Positions 1 through 11,518 of a stretch of 64,000 bases of DNA are shown piece by piece. The DNA lies in assembly GCA_030141605.1 (NCBI GenBank), contig JAQGDQ010000046.1:434001-498000 (forward strand), written 5' to 3'. The notes under the pieces are model-generated. The model searched no databases, was not told the DNA's origin, and saw only the letters and a program-made list of their open reading frames with translations. The stretch is from Tubiluchus corallicola. Lineage: Eukaryota > Priapulida > Priapulimorpha > Priapulimorphida > Tubiluchidae. Position numbers and translations under genes: made by a program. Each line of letters begins with the position of its first letter. Position 1 is the first letter of the stretch.

Positions 1-463
1 CAAGGGAGAAAAACTTGTTTTTGCTCCAGATTTTATCCTGGACAGGCATCTGCTGAAGACTGGAGGCTTGCAGTCAATTGGGGATATTATGCTGGCACTA
101 AGTGCCAAATTTGATTTGATGGCATTGAGCTTGGAGGAAATAGTGTGCATGAAAGCACTGGCTTTGATCACAGCACAGTTGAAAAAACTCAGCAGTTCTG
201 AGAAGATTAAAAGCATAGAGAAACAACTTATGGGTGCTTTAAGTGACATTATTGCTACAACCGAGAGTACCGATCGTTTCAGAATGTCTCGACTGTTTCT
301 TATTATGCCACATGTTCGTTACATTTCTGGTCAAGGTGTGGCTCTGTTTTTTCAGATGAAGAGTGAGGCGGAAATGACAGTGTTGCTGCAGGAAATGGTT
401 ACAGCACAGTTTATAGCACAGCACTCTGTACAACAAAACCTGATACAGAGCAAAGCCAAGTGA
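1..463 (+). CDS. Nuclear receptor, C-terminal ligand-binding-domain exon (5' partial)
   Basis: The frame opens at base 2, runs off the left edge and ends at a TGA at 461-463, giving about 153 residues. It reads as helices ~6-12 of a nuclear-receptor ligand-binding domain. Landmarks are LVFAPDFILDRH, then SLEEIVCMKALALI (usual form: l.kEE.v.LKAi.L), then the conserved R-x5-LFLIMPHVRYIS (helix 10, usually L-x-LP-x-LR-x-IS), and finally VLLQEMV, which fits the AF-2 helix pattern (phi-phi-x-E-phi-phi). From memory the wording is nearest to ERR (NR3B) and RXR/HNF4-type receptors; I cannot decide which. The protein should be a ligand-regulated or constitutive transcription factor in the nucleus. 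Its DNA-binding domain must lie to the left, outside the window. It faces the DBD-only gene at 5388-9064 tail to tail. No key AF-2 residue is missing. Confidence 0.85.
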   Translation, partial: KGEKLVFAPDFILDRHLLKTGGLQSIGDIMLALSAKFDLMALSLEEIVCMKALALITAQLKKLSSSEKIKSIEKQLMGALSDIIATTESTDRFRMSRLFLIMPHVRYISGQGVALFFQMKSEAEMTVLLQEMVTAQFIAQHSVQQNLIQSKAK

Positions 464-3436
464 GACCTGACTGTGAAATGGTCTTTATTCATCACCATTT
501 ATTTTACTTGTTTTCTTTTCACTTATGAAAGCATGGAAAACAAATTTACATATTACGCATATTATAGCAAATTTTTTAAGCTGTATCAATTTCTTATTAA
601 GCAGCACATTATTTTTGCTTAAGAAGATCTAAAATTGTTTTGCCACATGTATAATAAGTTTTCAAAATGTTGATGACCGGTGAAGTACAAAAGCAAGTAT
701 TTTATTATTTTGTCGTTTTTCACTATAATTACTGTTAATAGTACATATACATTGTAACTACTAGTCAAACCATTGTGCTGTACCTTTCAGTTTGCTTTAA
801 AAATCGTAGTTTCTGTACAATTAACTGCGAAATTGTTAGACTAGTTTTACCACACAACAGAATTTTACTTTGTGGTGAATCAACGAGGCTGTGTTGTCCT
901 GCTATGAATTGAAAATTGAAAATGTCTTCATGAATGAATGGTGCTAACAACAGTTACAACTAATTATCTGTGGGTGTAGAGTATAATGATGCAGCAAGGA
1001 CTTGAGCAACATTACAAGGGATGTCTGTAATTAAAAATAACATTTCAATTCGAGGTTTGTTATGTCTATTTAGACGAAAGGTGGACAGAGAAGCCATTGC
1101 CCAAAATGTCTCACAGAAATAGTCCAGCGTGTGTTAAAAACGACTATTGTTTGTCGTTTGCCATCACAGCTCCTGCTAATTAATGTGGCAAAATAGTGCT
1201 AACTTTCGATATTTGTTTGGTGTTGCTGGTTCTTACCGCTTTTAATATCTGTTGATTTTTATCAGTTTTCCAGTTATGTATATTTATGTGTGGTTTCAAA
1301 GATCTTCATTGCTTTTTGTGTCTGGTGTAATTCAAGTTCATTTGCTCCTGAAAATGCCATAAATGGCAAGATTTGGATGTTGCACTCTTACCATTTTTTG
1401 TACAGATTGCTGCAAATGAAGCTGGTGGTCAAAGGTTTTGCTTGGAACATAAGAATGTAAACTTATACAGCTTCTGAAAATTTAATTCTTATTATTACTT
1501 TGCTTGTGATAGAAAGTATCTGTTGTTGTTCTTGAAACGAGTGAGGTTATAGTTATCAGGAAAAGAATTTTACAGTAGAGAATTACAGATAAGAAGCCTA
1601 GGGGGATCACGGTTTTATTAGCAGGCCTCCTACATCTAAGCATATCTGATTATCAGAGGTGGTAACAAAACTAATACAAATAACCTGGCAGAGATTTGGA
1701 ATGATGAAAGAGGGATCCTGCAGGCTGTAAGAGCTTGTGGCTGCCTCCATTTAACGTTCACAATACAAGAGTCCCAGCCACTTTCTAAGATATTTTTCCA
1801 TGATAGAACATAGGTCAAGTCCAAGTCAATAAAGTCATCATGAAATTGTAACTTGTTTCAGCACAAAATCATTCCACGAGAACCCTATAATTTAAACCTT
1901 AAGCATTTATATGAGTCATGTGCTGCATTTCAAGATTTACATGTGCCAGTTGACTAAGAACCTTATTACAATAGTTATACAGCAATTTTTGTAAGGAAAT
2001 CAGTAATACATTTATCTATTTTTTTGTTCATGCCAAAGATTAGCAATGATCACTAGTGGTTTGTAGCTAAGTATGAGTTTTTATTATTGTTATTATTATA
2101 ATGAAGGTAAATTTCAATTAATCTTACTACTGTATTATATTCTATACATCAATATTTTAATGTTGTGATTCTGTTTACCAGTGATTAAGTGAACTCACTA
2201 AATTCATTGTTAAATGTAAATCATTTCAAAGTAAAGTGATTGTTTGCAATGCATTGTTGCAAAATGAAGAATGAGTAGTTAAATTATGACTAATTTTCAA
2301 AAAATTAAAGCAATTTTGTGTAAATCAACAAAATATATACAGTTGTTGTACAGTGGATCAAAAAAGTTATTTAGATAGTCATTTTTGCATTTTTATTGGA
2401 TTTAATTGCAAAGAAAAACAACAATACTAATCACAACTTTAAATACATTTCTACAGTAATAAACAATGCAGTTAGGACAATATAGTAAAACAAGTACGTA
2501 CTATGATTATTCTCAAACCGTTATTTTTGGATGGCAATAATACTGCTTCCATTTTTTTGCACTGTGTACGTATACTACACTATACTAACGAACAACAAGA
2601 AACGATACTATTTTACATAGAAAATAACTATATATCTATAGTAACATAAGTATAGTATATTGCTAAACACAACAATTATATAATTATAGAAGTACATGCA
2701 TATTTACATTTGTGTCTGTACAAACTGGGAAATGCTGATAATAAAACTGAGATTAAAAATCAAATTAAAACTTTACTTGGTACATGAAAACTAATATACT
2801 AATATCTGTGATCTAAAGCCAGTAGACCTAAACTAAGTAAAATGTGAACTATAAATAAAAATCGTTTCAAAGGTTGAATTACAAATCGTGGAAATTTTTG
2901 TTTTTCCACCTGCTATAACTAAAACTTCAGAGTTGGGCGACGTCATTTTTTAAAACAACAAACAATACACCTACAAAAGAATTGCTAATACTGCAGTAAC
3001 TCATAATCACATTTACAATATAAAACAAAAGATCTAGCAGTATTAAAACGTTTTTGCAAGTTAAAAATATGGCTTTTGATAACTTACACACAAGGAAAAG
3101 CTAGAATTAAAGTCTCCAAAACTCTGGCAGTGTGAACAATCTATGTTTCAAAATTCACACTACACCGAATAGGGGACCAACATGGAGTAAAATCAATATG
3201 GTGAGACTGCTGACTTTGATTGGTTTAGACATTACAAAGCAAACTGGACAGCCTTTCAAAACATAACACCTGTTAGAGAATTTCTTTTGGGACAGGTTAA
3301 CCCAAATAATCATTATGAAGGAAGACATTACAAACTGGTTTAACTGTAAAACGTTATAGTGCACATGATTTTATAACAAATATTACTACACATTAACGCA
3401 TATATTGCAATACCTATTATAAATTATACAACAGTA
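464..3436. other. 3'UTR and intergenic DNA, no coding signal
   Basis: AT-rich sequence after the receptor stop codon. Its first part is presumably 3'UTR; AATAAA-like hexamers occur (for example near 1829 and 2450) but none can be chosen as the poly(A) signal. The small ORFs here (near 765-950, 1636-1824 and 3155-3364, all minus) are low-complexity and match nothing I recognise. Confidence 0.5.
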
Positions 3437-4660
3437 TAATCCACTTACAACAAGACCTGTTATAACGAACCCCTGGTTATCATGAGTAAATTTTAAAGTC
3501 CCTTTAAAAGACTTTATTTAACGTAAGTTAATTCTTACGTTTAATATATTTAAACCTTGCTTACAGAGAGCTCTGATATTATGAGATTTTGCTTATCACG
3601 AAGGAATTTTACTGTCCCATGCCTGCTCTTTCCCTGCATATAACAAGCACGAGTTCTAAAACAATGAGTACCATTCGCCAAGAGCGAAAAGGTCATCCTG
3701 CCCAGGGGGAATTAATTTACTGATCATGCATAAAACAATATGTATAAAGTGCAGCACGTGCAGATTTGGATTGCCAGTTTTTTCTGCCACTGTAATTGTA
3801 ACTTACAGTCAGAATGAAGTAAGCTCGATGATGATTCAGACACAAGAATAGAACAAGTTTGTTAATACATGAGCTTGACCGAACCCTTGTTAAACTTCAT
3901 GAAGCCTTTCAAAACTCGACCGCTCCTTATATAAAGCTGTTGTGAAATTTAATGTGAAGCAGCCAAAAATGAACTGTTCCTCTTTGCAAAATAAATAATT
4001 CTGTAATTTTTCAAAGTTTAATTTTAAACAAAAACACTGTTTTTAATAAATATAGTGATTTTATATTAAGTAACAGACAGGCTAGCTAAGCTGTAGATTT
4101 AGTTGTTAGCTCATGTAGGCCCATGCCCACACTCATAATCAGAAATCATATTGCACCTGCACAGTTATTTAAATAAAAACAGAGATTTTTGTATCTACGC
4201 TATGCTTAAACTGATAAAAATCAGCTGTGTTTTCCACCCACACAGGACATTTAGTGTCCTGCACAAGCAGTTAAATGCTTGTACTATAACACCCATGTAA
4301 AACACTCTCGGCTCTATTATCAGACGTCGCAATGAATCACAACAGTGGTAAAGCAACTTGCATGGTAGTTTTTTGCAGGAATTTATTGCATAAAATATTG
4401 CCTTAACCCAGAAATAACAGCGTTTGAATGGTGCGAACATTACAAGTTTACTCCATTGTGTTAAAATATTTGCTGATCAGTGGCATGAATTCATTAAGAA
4501 AGTTGTACCAGTCTCAAAAGAAAGTGCTGTTTGCATCATTACATCATCCACTTTATTGGTTTCTAGCTTGTACATACACTCGGTTGATTTCAACTATAAC
4601 GAGACTCGGTTATAGCGACCAAATTTTAATGGTGTTTTGAAACTCGTTATAAGAGGATTA
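3437..4660. mobile_element. pogo/mariner-like DNA transposon remnant, about 1.2 kb
   Basis: The two ends form an imperfect terminal inverted repeat. The left end reads GTATAATCCACTTACAACAA and the reverse complement of the right end reads GTATAATCCTCTTATAACGA, about 16 of 20 matching. A TA dinucleotide sits at both borders, as expected for Tc1/mariner/pogo insertion. Both arms also carry TTATAACGA / GTTATAGCGA words, which are typical of Tigger/pogo ends. No intact transposase is readable inside, so it is a decayed or non-autonomous copy. Confidence 0.6.
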
Positions 4661-5387
4661 TACGTACTTAAGGAAAAACAAATATAAATTGTAAATATTT
4701 ACATTATTGTGCTGACGTTTTTTGCAAGATTGAAAATCTTATACAGTACAAAATACAGGTGTATTGTATTGTAAAACAAATGACAAAATAAATACACATA
4801 TTAAATTTAAGCCAATAATCAAACCAGAAAAAAAACAGGGATTGCTTGTCTTTTACTCTTTTACCATTTCTTGACATTTTTCATAAATTTTGATCATTAA
4901 TGCAGCTACCGTAAAAGACGCATTTAAAAAAGCAAAATAAACAAACAACGCGTGTCACCCTTATCTAAAAACGTCACAATAAATCTGTAAAACTACCGTA
5001 CTTATTTTATTAAGGGCCTGTCCAAATAAGCGCCTAGCGAAACAGAATGAAAAATAAGTGCCCAAGATGCCACCCAGATGCAGCTCATACATACATACTA
5101 TCTACTACACACACTATATACATACTATCTAAGCTAGCCATGGGCGGAGCCATTAACAGGTGAAAATATGCATGGAAATATGGCTGTACTGCTAAAGAGT
5201 TAAGTGCCCGTGCCTGTAAGGCCCAGTAATTAGTTTAGTTGTAAGAAATAAAGGGCTGTCAGGATCTAAAGTGAACAGCTATTGTAACTACAAATTTCAA
5301 TAGGATTGCTAGCACTTGGTAACACACTTATGAACAGGTAATTTCTTAAACTGTTTAACTAATCGACTCACACCAACTCTATGCATC
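4661..5387. other. Intergenic spacer between the two convergent receptor genes
   Basis: AT-rich spacer that should hold the 3'UTR of the minus-strand DBD gene. A GC-richer patch near 5010-5230 starts with GGGCCTGTCCAAATAAGCGC and ends near a reverse complement of GGGCCT. It may be another small transposon, but the arms are too diverged to call. Confidence 0.35.
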
Positions 5388-8300
5388 CTATCTTTTCCGG
5401 CGGCGCTTGACCCTCGACTTGTTTGCTGTAGCAGGTTTCTTTGCTCTAGCACTGTCATCTGTTTCATCAATTTCTGAGTCGTCCTTATCCTGCACACGGC
5501 CAATCTTCAGCTTTGGTTGATAGGTGGCACTGAATTCAGTTTTGCCATCTAGCTGAAATTTTTTTGTCTGTTTTGTTACCTAAGCAAGATAAATCAAATA
5601 CAGTGTTTAATTAACATACCATCATCTATTTTTGAGCCTCTTTTATCCAGATGAAGTAGAGCTGGATTAAGCGGTACCAAAATTTTTGGTTTTGTGAGTT
5701 ATCATTATAAGAAAAGAATGAAATCAGAGAAAAAAGAAAGGCCAGATGACAACAAAAAAGGGAGGAAAGAAAAACAAGAGACAAAAAGAGAGAATGAGAG
5801 AGAGAGGAAGAGAAAAAGAAATGCAAACTAGAATAAATAAATCTGGTGGCAAAAAGTAGCACATCATTTAATAGTAACTGATAATGGCAATTTATCTATT
5901 TATAAAAAAGGAAAAAATTATCGTATTAAATGATTAAAATTATTAAATGCATACAATTTTCAGTTGAATTAATTAAGTTGCAAATCTTAACACTGTAATA
6001 TAATTATATGTTAAGAATATTATTAATATGGATTTCAACAAGCATAACGTAAGTTTTGTAGATTAAATGATAAAACCCATTAATTGAGCTCAATAGCGCT
6101 CACGGTTCACTAGCATCTTACTTACTCAAAGCAAGACTTTAAAGCACTGGAACGATCGTGGTGCAAAAACCGGCATACAATGCTAAAAAAATGCATCAAC
6201 ATTTTTTCACAAAACAAGTAAACCTCACTGAACTCCAAACAACAGAGATTAATTAAAAATTTTTGCATAATAACACACTTGATAAGTTTTACAAGTTTAC
6301 TATTAGTCTCCCGTTCATCACAACTAATTTGTTAATTAACTATGACTACCAAATTTATCGACATTAAGTCGGACACAAGGTTTTACTTTTGTTATCATTA
6401 CCATGCTTTTCTTGCTAGATTTAGCCTTTGCCTTTTGCAGCTCCACTTCTTCTTCCTGTTCACTTTCTTCCTCTGTTTCTTTTTTTTCTTGATCACTGCC
6501 ACTTTCTGAACCAGAACCAGAAAAATAGGACTTCACACTTTCTCGCGGTCTGTGCGACTTACGACGTCTGATTCTTTCCCACTCTTTTCCCAAGTCACCC
6601 CGGTATGCTGGATCTTTTTCATCATCCTAAAAAAATAAACAAAGAGCAATTGCGACAATAATAAAGAACGATAAAGAAACGGGACAAACTGAGGCATTTC
6701 TCATAACAGGTGCCAAATGGATTGCAGGGAAGTGTCCCAGTGCCATATTATTGTCCACACTGGCCCTGCTATAATTGAATTAATTTTCCAGAAAAGGTAT
6801 GCAAGCACTGATTTGTGCAAAGGCTCATGTTTAAACCCAACGACAAAGCAAATTTTTTTAAAAACATTATCTAAAATATTTTTTGCAATACTTCTTTAAG
6901 CATCAAGTAAGCGAGCTTTGCCTTCTAATGTAGGTTTACTATTTTGATGCACAACTTATACCAAAGGCACTTATTTGAATCAAGCATCAATAAATAATTA
7001 TACAATGTGCAAAAGTCATAAATACATTATATTTTCTTCTCAGTTGGTTACATTTTTTATTCGAGCAAGTATGAAAAGACTTAAATTTGTGAAATTCAAT
7101 GTTCAAAAATAATATTAATTGGAATAATGCCCTACGATCCGTTTTTCACTAGTTGAATCTTGTTTAACAAATACATCCAACGAAATCAAGAGAATTTAGG
7201 GATGACTAGAATCTGAAATTATTAAATCTGAAACTCTACCAAATCCCATTTTATAATAATTTTCAAAGCCAAACTGAATCCAATTCTCATTTTCAATAAT
7301 TCTTGAAACCGGATCGAATTCAAATCTAGATTTTTTATGCATTTCTTTAAACCAAAAACTTATTCGAATGGCTTAGGGGTGTCATTAGCTGCATTCAGTG
7401 CAAAAAAAATTCTGGTTGACAAAAAACCACATTTGTCTAAGCCATTTTGTTGGCAGCAGTGTGCTAAAATAACACAAGAAATCTTAGTACTTTGTTCTGG
7501 TTGACAAAAATCCACATTTGTCTAAGCCATTTTGTTGGCAGCAGTGTGCTAAAATAACACAAGAAAATGTGGTGCACGCTCTCGCAAAGGATTTCATGAG
7601 CTGGACTCACGCTGAAACTGCATATAGAGTCATTTGCAAACTCCTTTTATCACATAAGACATTTATCAAAATAGGCAGCGAATTAAGTGCCAAAAAATTT
7701 AAAGATAAACGAATGTATAGTTGCTTTTGTAATAAACTGCTTACCGAATCACAATACAGTCGAAGCTAAATGGAATAATTTTTTTAAAAAAGCTGTCGAA
7801 TTGGGTCGGATCTAAAGTAACATAGATCTTCGAAGAAGGGAATCGAATCAAAGCTCTGATTCATATTTGGTTTTTCGAAGGTCCCTCCCTAATAGAATTT
7901 TATGCGATTAATTACTAACCTCTTCTATTTCACTATAAGATTTTACTCTATTACGCCTTCTCATTCTGTATCCATGATTAACCTCAGGGATTTTTGCTTT
8001 CTCATGGTTACTAAATCGTTCTGGTTTCTCTATAAATGTAAATAAAACAAACAAATCTGCATTTTCTAGTAATATCAGTATGATACACCTGCATAATCAC
8101 AAAGTTCTATTTTACTATCTAAATAGAGCTGCAACCACCTGATCTTTGTACTGTCTCTTACAGAAGCTCTAACTACAATTTTTCAGCACTATCTTCTACA
8201 AAAAGAAGTGAACTTTACTATGTAAGGCTCCTACCTTCATATTTCATGGCAACAGAAAGGCATTTTTGATATCTGCAATACTTGCAGTCATTTCTCTGCT

Positions 8301-9064
8301 CTTTGTCTATCACACATTTTTTGTTCTTACTGCATGTGTACTTGTGACCATTCTTTGCACTGCGCTTAAAAAATAACTTGCAGCTTTCACAGCTACGAAA
8401 ATGAAAAATTATTAGATAATACACCTCATCAACTTGCAAATAATATAGATACAGTGTAGGTGACACCAATCTCTGCAGTAAACAAACTCCAAAGTTCATC
8501 TGGGAAAGATGGAGATGATGTAAATGTAAAGATTACCAGAAAAGTTCAATAAACGATCAAAATGGAAGCTTTCAACAATCATTTACATATGACATACAGT
8601 ACCTGTAAACTCCATAGTGTTTCCCTGTAGTTTTATCCCCACACACTGGACAGTGTCGTTTATTTGATGGGGAGTCTGAAAGATGTGTTGAACTTTCACA
8701 AATACTAAAGTTCATTATAATATACCTGTGCTCAATTACTACACATGTGCTATGTAATGGTACAATCAATATATCGAGACTGGTTGCTTTTATTTCTCAA
8801 ACGACAAAAAATACTAAATATACCAAATGGATTGCAAGTTTAACAGTTTGGCCAATCTCATATTTTTCTAATAAATGATGTATTATAAAACTAACATATA
8901 TGAAACGTTCAATTTTCTTACAGAAGACTGAGAAGAGCCTACTTTCCATCTAGTAGCCGTCAAATACCTACCAGGCATAGAATTTGTGTCAGTTGTCTGG
9001 TTCATTTCATCACTTGACATCTTGATATCTTTATCCCCTGACACTGTACAAAAACTTTGGATTT
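5388..9064 (-). CDS. DBD-only nuclear receptor-like protein with charged C-terminal tail
   Basis: Six exons join in frame: 9064-8972, 8675-8603, 8392-8235, 8029-7920, 6626-6402, 5579-5388 (stop TAG). From the ATG at 9020 the product is 268 aa; the first exon may extend upstream, because it is preceded by an acceptor-like site. Residues ~20-90 are a full zf-C4 DNA-binding domain. Finger 1 is CPVC-x13-CESC, split by a phase-2 intron after GVY. Finger 2 is C-x5-C-x9-C-x2-C, followed by [10 protein letters not shown]. The P-box is ESCKL instead of the common EGCKG/EGCKS. No ligand-binding domain follows. The tail is basic ([18 protein letters not shown]), contains VKSY twice, then a Ser/Gly and Glu-rich stretch, and ends VKRRRKR, a likely nuclear localisation signal. 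It is probably a nuclear DNA-binding protein; ligand control seems absent. Confidence 0.88.
7197..7891. mobile_element. hAT-like non-autonomous transposon in a DBD-gene intron
   Basis: The element begins TAGGGATGAC and ends in the inverted form GTCCCTCCCTA. Its flanks are AGAGAATT (left) and ATAGAATT (right), an 8-bp target duplication matching at 7 of 8, which is the hAT signature. The subterminal regions are rich in AATCTGAA / GAATCAAAG words. It lies in the intron between the exons at 7920-8029 and 6402-6626, with its right end about 20 bp from the donor of the 7920 exon. An 83-bp direct duplication sits inside it. No transposase is readable. Confidence 0.65.
7412..7567. repeat. Direct tandem duplication, two units of about 83 bp
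   Basis: The block starting TTCTGGTTGACAAAAAACCA at about 7412 recurs at about 7494 with very few differences over some 74 bp. Both copies include GCCATTTTGTTGGCAGCAGT and end in AATAACACAAGAAA. The near identity implies a recent duplication inside the hAT-like element. Confidence 0.85.
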
Positions 9065-9268
9065 CTAGAAAATAAAAAAATAAAGTTTAGGCTACCAGAA
9101 TACAAATAGAAACGTCCTTACAGACAGATTTTATAAGAAACGTAAAAAATTATACCTGCTACATGAAATTATCGTATGTAAACTAATAACACAAAAACAA
9201 AGGTAAATAAATTTCCACTTTTTAGCGTAACTTGCTGGCAAAGTCTAAGAGACCTAACCATAACATGG
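9065..9268. other. Upstream of the DBD gene: intron or 5' flank
   Basis: Short AT-rich stretch between the first recognised DBD-gene exon and the LINE fragment. An acceptor-like TTTTATTTTCTAG precedes the exon on the minus strand, so a further 5' exon may exist upstream; I could not identify it. Confidence 0.4.
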
Positions 9269-10025
9269 TTATTGATGGTCACTCCTCAACAATTTGCAAA
9301 ATTTAGGCAGATATGATGCATCAACTGTTTCACTATTAAGTGAATTCCAAGGGCCCACAACCCGAGAAGACAAGAAATGAGCTCTGATATTAGTGCGAGA
9401 GTATTGTACAAGTAATTTAGAATTGTGTCCGCGTAAATCACGTAATGGTCTAGAAAAAAATTTGTCACTATGCAAAATACAACCATCAAAAATGATTTTA
9501 TAACAGTTAATAAGATCTATAGTATCACAGCATTGTTCAAGATAAGATACAGAATCAGGTTAAATATCAGAGGCCAGACTAATACACTCCACTGAGTTTT
9601 TTTAAAGCATTTTTAAGAGTAACATACTGTGGTGACCACATTATGCATGCATATTCAAGTACTGGTCTACCTACAACTTTATAAACAGGTACAATAACTT
9701 TTGCATGACACGATAAAATGCAACGTTTTATCATTCCAATGTGTCTCTTGGCCTATGAGATAACATGCACAATATGTGAGTTCCACTTCTGGTTGTTTGA
9801 GAATACTCCCAAATCATGTAAAATTGATTTTTCTTCTAAAAAGCCATCTCCCAGATAATAAAGCATTGCAGAATTAGAACAAGTACGAAGTGTGCTGCAT
9901 TTAGTGTTGACGTACGTTAATCAGTTGTCACACTATAGCTCAATTTCAGACAGGTCTGCTTGTAAGATCTCTTTATCAGAGGAATTTTAAATTGGATGGT
10001 AAGGTTTTATATCATCAACAAACGG
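9269..10025 (-). mobile_element. Decayed non-LTR retrotransposon (CR1/jockey-like), RT C-terminal part
   Basis: On the minus strand the conceptual protein, interrupted by several stops and frameshifts, follows the order of a LINE reverse transcriptase C-terminus. First comes a degenerate FxDD box (FVDDIK near 10010), then LQADLSEIE, then LHDLGVFSNNQKWNSHI, then AKRHIGMIKRCILSCH, then RPVLEYACIMWSP. It ends with the terminal motif SRTNIRAHFLSSRVVGPWNSL at 9269-9475 and a stop. The 5' part, including the endonuclease, is missing, as expected for a 5'-truncated insertion. Confidence 0.8.
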
Positions 10026-11518
10026 CGGAATACGTGTCAGGGGCAGGGATAAGCAGGTCGACTAATTTTCCAATCCGCAAACTTGAAATCTGCAATCCAC
10101 TAAAAATCCAGATTTTGCTATAAACAGCGATCTACAATCGCTCTATTAAATTAATTCAAATCTGTAATCCCGTCCTGATCCGCAGCCTGCTTACATGGTT
10201 ATTTTTAATTCAAATCCGCATAAATATCTGCATTTTTTCTAACTTTGGTTTAAATGAACAAAAATATTTTAAGTCACTGGAAAATGTACCCTGTGTGCCA
10301 TCCCACCTAACCTATCTGTAAATCTGTGTTTTTAGCCTGCACCCACACCATGTTTGTTTTGCTTGGTTCACCTCTTTTCATAACCTTTAATACCATCACC
10401 AGTTAGCGAGTTGCTTTTCTCAGCGTGCATACTAACCATGCGCACCCAAACTTCCAGTATATCGTCAGAGTTTTAGAAGTATATTAATATTATTCAAGAC
10501 TTCAAGACTTCAAGGAATTAAAGTTTTAATGCTTTTCTTAAATCAATATATAGAATATCAATTGATGGGAGAGAAGTGCCATCAAGAAATTGGGACATGT
10601 CATTTAGGCATTCCAGAAGATTTGTTAAGGAAATATTGATTATTACTGAAATGGCTAGAAGATAGCAGGAATTTTAGTATATCGTCCCGTAAGAAGTTAT
10701 CTTTACTAATTTAAATGCTTAAAAATAAATTACAAAACAAGTCGGTTTTTATACTCACTTTATTTTTCGTTTTTCACATTTTTGTTTAAAAACATGTTAC
10801 TCAAATAATGAAAATTTTTTATTGTTAGTCCTGTTCTCATTTACTCTTTTTGTAACTTCTGTTGCTAGAATTGAGCGCTTGTCTTAGGGGAATTAGCATA
10901 TAATTCACTCCGCTCATTTGGTAAAATTTCGTTCACCTAAATTAATTTTAGGAATTTACCAAGACTCGGCTAAGATAACAATGGCTCTCTCTTGTTATTG
11001 GTAATTTACTTCTTGACTAAAATTCGTGTTCCATCTTGTTATCCATTACGGAATATGGACTATGTTATAATAAATTGACGAATACATTACTGCGGTATGC
11101 ATGAATCATTCATGTATTACTTTTATTAGTAATTACTTGCAATAGTATCTATTTACAGCAGTGAATTCTATCTGTGACTTTGCTTGTGAAGTCAAATGTC
11201 TGCTGTTAAAAAATATTCTATCATTTTCTATCTTGCTAGGATGTGGATGTAGATGTAATATCATTATGACCTTCAGCATTCAGAAAGCATTTGACAAGAT
11301 TCGATCCACACAAGAAACTTTTATCCCCAGCAACTGCAAGAACTCCACAAATATATCATTGGAAGAAAGATGTTTACACGGTAATTTAGTTAAGGTTGGT
11401 GTATTACAATATCATTCACAGCATTGTCATACTAACTTTTGATTCAGCTGGGGAGGGAGAGTTGGCACATTAAGCCAAAATAAGGAGTAACCTACAAACT
11501 TTTCAGTGAATGTGCTTA
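10026..11518. other. Intergenic, repeat-derived, no gene recognised
   Basis: Between 10040 and 10260 words such as AATCCGCAA, AATCTGCAATCC and AATCCGCATAAA recur, like the subterminal repeats of hAT-type elements, but no opposite arm was found. The rest is AT-rich with a 93-codon plus-strand ORF (11161-11442) that matches nothing I know and has no convincing codon bias. Confidence 0.4.

Noticed and set aside
4424-4640. Two overlapping plus-strand ORFs of 63 and 70 codons
   Set aside because: They lie in the right arm of the pogo-like element, overlap in different frames and lack any domain.
7518-7769. 83-codon plus-strand ORF inside the hAT-like element
   Set aside because: It begins in the 83-bp duplicated block, has no transposase motif, and the element is otherwise non-coding.
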